Below are positions 6,369-9,366 of a DNA stretch of 9,366 nt, piece by piece. Position numbers and translations under genes: made by a program. Numbering within the stretch: the first letter of the stretch is position 1; every line of letters starts with the position of its first letter. The notes beneath the pieces were generated by a model. It was given only the letters and a program-made list of their open reading frames with translations, was not told the DNA's origin and did not search any database. The DNA comes from QHWK01 sp035315685. GTDB lineage: Bacteria > Acidobacteriota > Vicinamibacteria > Vicinamibacterales > CAVVIG01. The stretch is taken from assembly GCA_035315685.1 (NCBI GenBank), contig DATFXR010000149.1, positions 1-9,366 of the forward strand. The letters run 5' to 3'.

Positions 6369-7772
6369 CTATCCGTCCGTCTCCTGACTGATCTGGTACT
6401 GCTCGAGCTTCTTGTACAGATTGCTGCGCGGCGTGCCGATCACTTCCGCGGTCTTCGAGATGTTCCAGCCGTTCTCGCGAAGTTTGCCGACCAGGAACAT
6501 CCGCTCGGCGTTCTCCTTGAACTCACGCAGCGTTCCGGCCTTCGCCTCGGCGGCGTCACCGCCGGACTTCGCCGTGACCCCCCCGCTTGCCGGGGACCAG
6601 GCGGCCGGCGACCGCACCATCTCTGGCAGGTCGGCGATGTCGATGGTATCGCCTCCGGTCATGATGATCATCCGCTCGACCGTGTTGCGCAGCTCCCTGA
6701 TGTTGCCGCGCCAGCGGTGGCGCGCCAGCGCGTCGAGCGCCGCCTGGGTGATCCGCTTCGGCCGCACGTTGTTCTCGCGGCTGAAGTAGTCCATGTAGTG
6801 GCGAACCAGCGGGGTGATGTCGTCGGGCCGCTCCCGCAGCGGCGGCACGTGGATCGGGATCACCGCGAGGCGGAAGTACAAGTCTTCGCGGAAGTGGCCC
6901 CGCTCAATCTCTTCTTCGAGGTTCTTGTTGGTCGCGGCAATCACGCGCACGTCGACCTTCACGGTCCGCGCCGATCCCAGCCGTTCGACTTCGCCTTCCT
7001 GCAGCACGCGCAGCACCTTGGCCTGGGTCTTCGCGCTCATGTCGCCGACTTCGTCGAGGAAAATCGTGCCGCGGTCGGCCTGCTCGAACTTGCCGACCTG
7101 TTTCTCGGTCGCGCCGGTGAACGACCCTTTCTCGTGGCCGAACAGCTCGGACTCGATCAGCTCCTCAGGGATTGCCGCGCAGTTCACCTGCACGAACCGT
7201 TCGCGGCTGCGCAGGCTGTTGCGATGGATGGTGCGCGCGACCAGCTCCTTGCCGACGCCGCTCTCGCCCGTGATCAGCACCGTTGCATTGGTCGGCGCCG
7301 CACGGCCGACCGCCGCCATCACCTGCTTCAGCCCGTTGCTCTCGCCGATCATCTGGTGACGGATCTCGACCGCCTTCTTGAGCGATCGGTTCTCGTCGCG
7401 CAGCTGACGTGAGTCGAGCGCGTTGCGGAGGCTGACCAGGACGCGTTCGCTCGCAAACGGCTTCTCGATGAAATCGAAGGCGCCCTTCTTGGTCGCTTCG
7501 ACCGCCGTGCTGATCGTCCCGTGACCGGACACGACGACGACCGGCAGCGCTTCGTTCATGTTACGGAGCCGCTCGAGCACCTCGATCCCGTCCATGCCCG
7601 GCATCTTCACGTCGAGCAGCACGAGGTCGGGCGCTTCACGTTCGGCCAGCGCCAGGCCTTCCTGCCCGGTGGCCGCGCCGATGAACTCGTAGCCCTCGTA
7701 CTCGAGCGTCATCTTCAACGAGTCGCGAATCGGCGCCTCGTCGTCTATCACCAGGATGCGAGACTTCGGCAT
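6369..7772 (-). CDS. Sigma-54-dependent response regulator, NtrC family, NtrX-like
   Basis: The protein is 467 residues with three domains in order. The receiver (about 5-118) has the acidic pair D10/D11, phospho-acceptor D54 in LLDVKMPGMDG, S82 and K104 in FIEKPF. The AAA+ sigma-54 interaction domain (about 140-370) has Walker A GESGVGKE at 169-176, the sigma-54-contact loop GSFTGA at 216-221, Walker B TIFLDE at 236-241, and an arginine-rich LRERPDD segment. The C-terminal Fis-type helix-turn-helix (about 436-458, NISKTAEVIGTPRSNLYKKL) binds DNA. It should activate sigma-54 promoters when phosphorylated. The FIEKPF motif and the SRENN-RPKRI stretch recall NtrX. The loop carries Ser where GAFTGA has Ala, a tolerated variant. 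The Gly/Ala/Ser linker at 390-412 is flexible. The gene starts 23 bp after the htrA-like stop and is probably in one operon with it. No partner kinase is present in this window. Confidence 0.93.
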   Translation of the reverse strand: MPKSRILVIDDEAPIRDSLKMTLEYEGYEFIGAATGQEGLALAEREAPDLVLLDVKMPGMDGIEVLERLRNMNEALPVVVVSGHGTISTAVEATKKGAFDFIEKPFASERVLVSLRNALDSRQLRDENRSLKKAVEIRHQMIGESNGLKQVMAAVGRAAPTNATVLITGESGVGKELVARTIHRNSLRSRERFVQVNCAAIPEELIESELFGHEKGSFTGATEKQVGKFEQADRGTIFLDEVGDMSAKTQAKVLRVLQEGEVERLGSARTVKVDVRVIAATNKNLEEEIERGHFREDLYFRLAVIPIHVPPLRERPDDITPLVRHYMDYFSRENNVRPKRITQAALDALARHRWRGNIRELRNTVERMIIMTGGDTIDIADLPEMVRSPAAWSPASGGVTAKSGGDAAEAKAGTLREFKENAERMFLVGKLRENGWNISKTAEVIGTPRSNLYKKLEQYQISQETDG

Positions 7773-7795
7773 GTGCTAACGGGCGGACGGTACGA

Positions 7796-9316
7796 TCACC
7801 GCTCCTCGACGCGAATCGTCTTCAGCTGCCGCTGGTCGAGGTCCGGCGCGTAGATATAGAGCGTGAGGATGTCGCCGGGACGCGCGGTGCGCGCGAGGCG
7901 ACGGTAGTCGGCCACCGATTCGACCGACTGGCGATTGATCTCGAGCAGCACCGTGCCGCGCTCGATCCCGCCGTCGAATGAGGCGCTCATCGGCTCGACG
8001 CGCGTGATCAGCACGCCGTGCAGCTGGCGCGGCAGCTCCAGCCGGTCGGCCGTCTGTCGATCGATATCGCGGACCATCAGACCGAGCGGCAGCGAGTCGG
8101 CGTCGCTCTTCGGACGGTCGGGCGGCGGCGGCGGAGTGCCGTCGGCCTTGTCGGCACGCTCGCGGGTCGGCCGTTCGGCGAGTTTGACCGTCAGCGTCTG
8201 ATCGCGGCCGTCGCGCAGCAGGCGAAGACGCGCCGCCGTACCGGGGGCGCGCGCCGAAATCTCGCGAATCAGCTGATCGTCGTTGGAAATCGGTCGATCA
8301 TCGAGCGACGTGATGACGTCGTAGGGACGCAGCCCGGCGCGATCGGCAGGCGATCCGGTCGTGATGTCCTGGACGAGCGCGCCGTGATCCACCGACAGCT
8401 TCAACGAACGTTCGAGATCCGCGTCGACGTCGCGCAGGCCGACGCCCATGTAGCCGCGGCTCACGCGGCCGCGGGCGCGGAGCTGCGGCAACACCGCCGC
8501 GGCGCCGTTGATCGGGACCGCGAAGCCAATGCTGCTGGCGCGCGAGCTGATCGCGGCGTTGATCCCGATCACCTCGCCGCGCGAGTTGATCAGCGGTCCG
8601 CCGCTGTTGCCGAAGTTGATGGCGGCGTCGGTCTGAATGTAGTTGTCGAGGCTCATGTCGAACAGCTTCCTGCCCAGGAAGCTGACGACGCCGACGGTGA
8701 CCGTGTGCTCGTAGCCGAGCGGATTGCCGATCGCGCACACCCACTCGCCCATGCGCAGCGACCCCGAATCGCCGAGCGGCGCGACCGGCAGCCCGGTCTG
8801 GCCGTCGACTTTGATCAGCGCGATGTCGGTGTCCGGATCGGCGCCGATGAGCCGGGCGCGCAGCGTCCGGCCGTCGGACAGCTTCACCGTGATGCGCTCG
8901 GCACGATCGACCACGTGATTGTTGGTGAGGATGCTGCCGTCGGCGTCGATGATGAAGCCGCTGCCGGCGCCGCGGCGGGGCGTATCGCGTTCGCGCGGCC
9001 CGCCGAAGTCGAACGGCGCGTCGAACGGATCGCCGGGCGACGGCGGCCGGTTTCTTCGCCGCCGATCGGATCCGCGCGTCGTCGTGTCGATGTTGACGAC
9101 GGCGGGGTTGAGCCGCTCGACCACGTCCGCAAAGTTGACGAGCGAGCCGACTGCGGGAGCGGCCGAAACGCGTGCGAGGCGAGTCGCGGGCGCCGCCGTG
9201 GCGGGGACGCCAGCCGAGACCGCCGAGCGGACGACACCGCCGGCAACGATGGCGCCGACGAGGAACGCGACAATGGCCGTGAGCGCGAGCGTGACGAGCG
9301 TGAAACGCCGGGACAT
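7796..9316 (-). CDS. HtrA/DegP-type periplasmic serine protease with two PDZ domains
   Basis: This encodes 506 residues. The N-terminus (MSRRF, then a hydrophobic run at about 7-28) is a signal peptide or membrane anchor; no clean cleavage site is obvious, so a tethered form is possible. The trypsin-like domain (about 115-280) has the full triad: H134 in TNNHVVD, D164 in DTDIAL and S238 in GNSGGP. PDZ1 covers about 287-378 (YMGVGL, then GSPADRAGLRPYDVI). PDZ2, about 410-495, is more divergent. Two low-complexity links are seen: Arg-rich at 84-90 before the protease domain and a proline run at 395-399 between the PDZ domains. Such proteases degrade or refold misfolded envelope proteins. Its ATG overlaps the stop of the upstream gene (TGATG), and the response regulator gene follows after 23 bp. 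The specific symbol (degP, degQ or degS) is not decidable. Confidence 0.94.
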   Translation of the reverse strand: MSRRFTLVTLALTAIVAFLVGAIVAGGVVRSAVSAGVPATAAPATRLARVSAAPAVGSLVNFADVVERLNPAVVNIDTTTRGSDRRRRNRPPSPGDPFDAPFDFGGPRERDTPRRGAGSGFIIDADGSILTNNHVVDRAERITVKLSDGRTLRARLIGADPDTDIALIKVDGQTGLPVAPLGDSGSLRMGEWVCAIGNPLGYEHTVTVGVVSFLGRKLFDMSLDNYIQTDAAINFGNSGGPLINSRGEVIGINAAISSRASSIGFAVPINGAAAVLPQLRARGRVSRGYMGVGLRDVDADLERSLKLSVDHGALVQDITTGSPADRAGLRPYDVITSLDDRPISNDDQLIREISARAPGTAARLRLLRDGRDQTLTVKLAERPTRERADKADGTPPPPPDRPKSDADSLPLGLMVRDIDRQTADRLELPRQLHGVLITRVEPMSASFDGGIERGTVLLEINRQSVESVADYRRLARTARPGDILTLYIYAPDLDQRQLKTIRVEER

Positions 9317-9366
9317 CAGTCTTTGATTATATTCGCCCGGAACTGCTGCTCGTCCCAGGTTTCGAC
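9316..9366 (-). CDS. C-terminal end of an unidentified protein (rest outside window)
   Basis: On the minus strand the frame from the right edge reads 16 codons (VETWDEQQFRANIIKD) and stops at TGA 9318-9316, sharing its last A with the htrA-like ATG. A one-base stop/start overlap of this kind is common inside operons and argues that the frame is real. The fragment is too short to assign a family. Confidence 0.5.
   Translation of the reverse strand, partial: VETWDEQQFRANIIKD
9326..9331 (-). promoter_or_regulatory. Perfect TATAAT hexamer just upstream of the htrA-like gene
   Basis: TATAAT on the minus strand ends 9 bp before ATG 9316, so a start site about 7 bp downstream would leave only about 3 nt of leader. 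It lies within the 3' end of the putative upstream gene (the AAT ATA ATC codons). No -35 box is evident. It may be an internal promoter or simply codon content; an AT-rich hexamer is notable in this GC-rich context. Confidence 0.3.

Noticed and set aside
7108..7128. GSFTGA in place of GAFTGA in the sigma-54-contact loop of the response regulator.
   Set aside because: Serine at this position occurs in working members of the family; the Thr and the rest of the loop are intact, so it is not evidence of lost function.
6000..7412. A 470-codon plus-strand frame.
   Set aside because: It runs across rnpB and antisense to the response regulator, both firmly identified, and shows no domain.
1..9366. 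CRISPR arrays, tRNA genes, insertion sequences, toxin-antitoxin or phage genes.
   Set aside because: No regularly spaced repeats, tRNA cloverleaf, transposase or phage signature was seen on either strand; the only mobile-like signal is the palindrome in rnpB.

Overview
This is a GC-rich, densely packed bacterial chromosomal segment. The window starts inside an FtsX-type permease whose tail resembles the duplicated permeases (ADOP) typical of Acidobacteriota. With the high GC, an NtrX-like regulator, a class A RNase P RNA and a REP-like palindrome, this suggests Acidobacteriota, perhaps Vicinamibacteria. That placement is inferred from style, not from a marker gene.

Plus-strand block, about 1-930: the 3' end of the permease gene (1-264), then a small DinB-fold protein (410-928). 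Everything from 1093 to the right edge lies on the minus strand, so the DinB gene and the hydrolase gene are convergent.

Minus strand, read right to left: the last 16 codons of an unidentified gene (9316-9366) overlap the start of a periplasmic HtrA/DegP-type serine protease (7796-9316). An NtrX-like sigma-54 response regulator follows after 23 bp (6369-7772). Next is the RNase P RNA gene rnpB (about 5849-6306), whose P12 helix carries a long REP-like inverted repeat. A secreted amidohydrolase (4668-5840) begins only 8 nt after the rnpB 3' end. Then come a UDP-sugar 4-epimerase-like SDR (3633-4583), a possible tiny membrane ORF (3404-3493), a cytochrome P450 gene broken by one extra base (2034-3399), and a secreted alpha/beta hydrolase (1093-1995).

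Functionally, HtrA and the response regulator form a plausible envelope-stress or signalling pair, but no histidine kinase is in view. The P450 and hydrolase genes are 38 bp apart and probably formed a small oxidation/hydrolysis operon. Whether the P450 is a true pseudogene or carries an assembly error cannot be decided here. No complete novel system is evident. The most unusual items are the palindrome inside rnpB, the rnpB/amidohydrolase junction, and the single-base P450 break, after which the reading frame stays open into the next gene.
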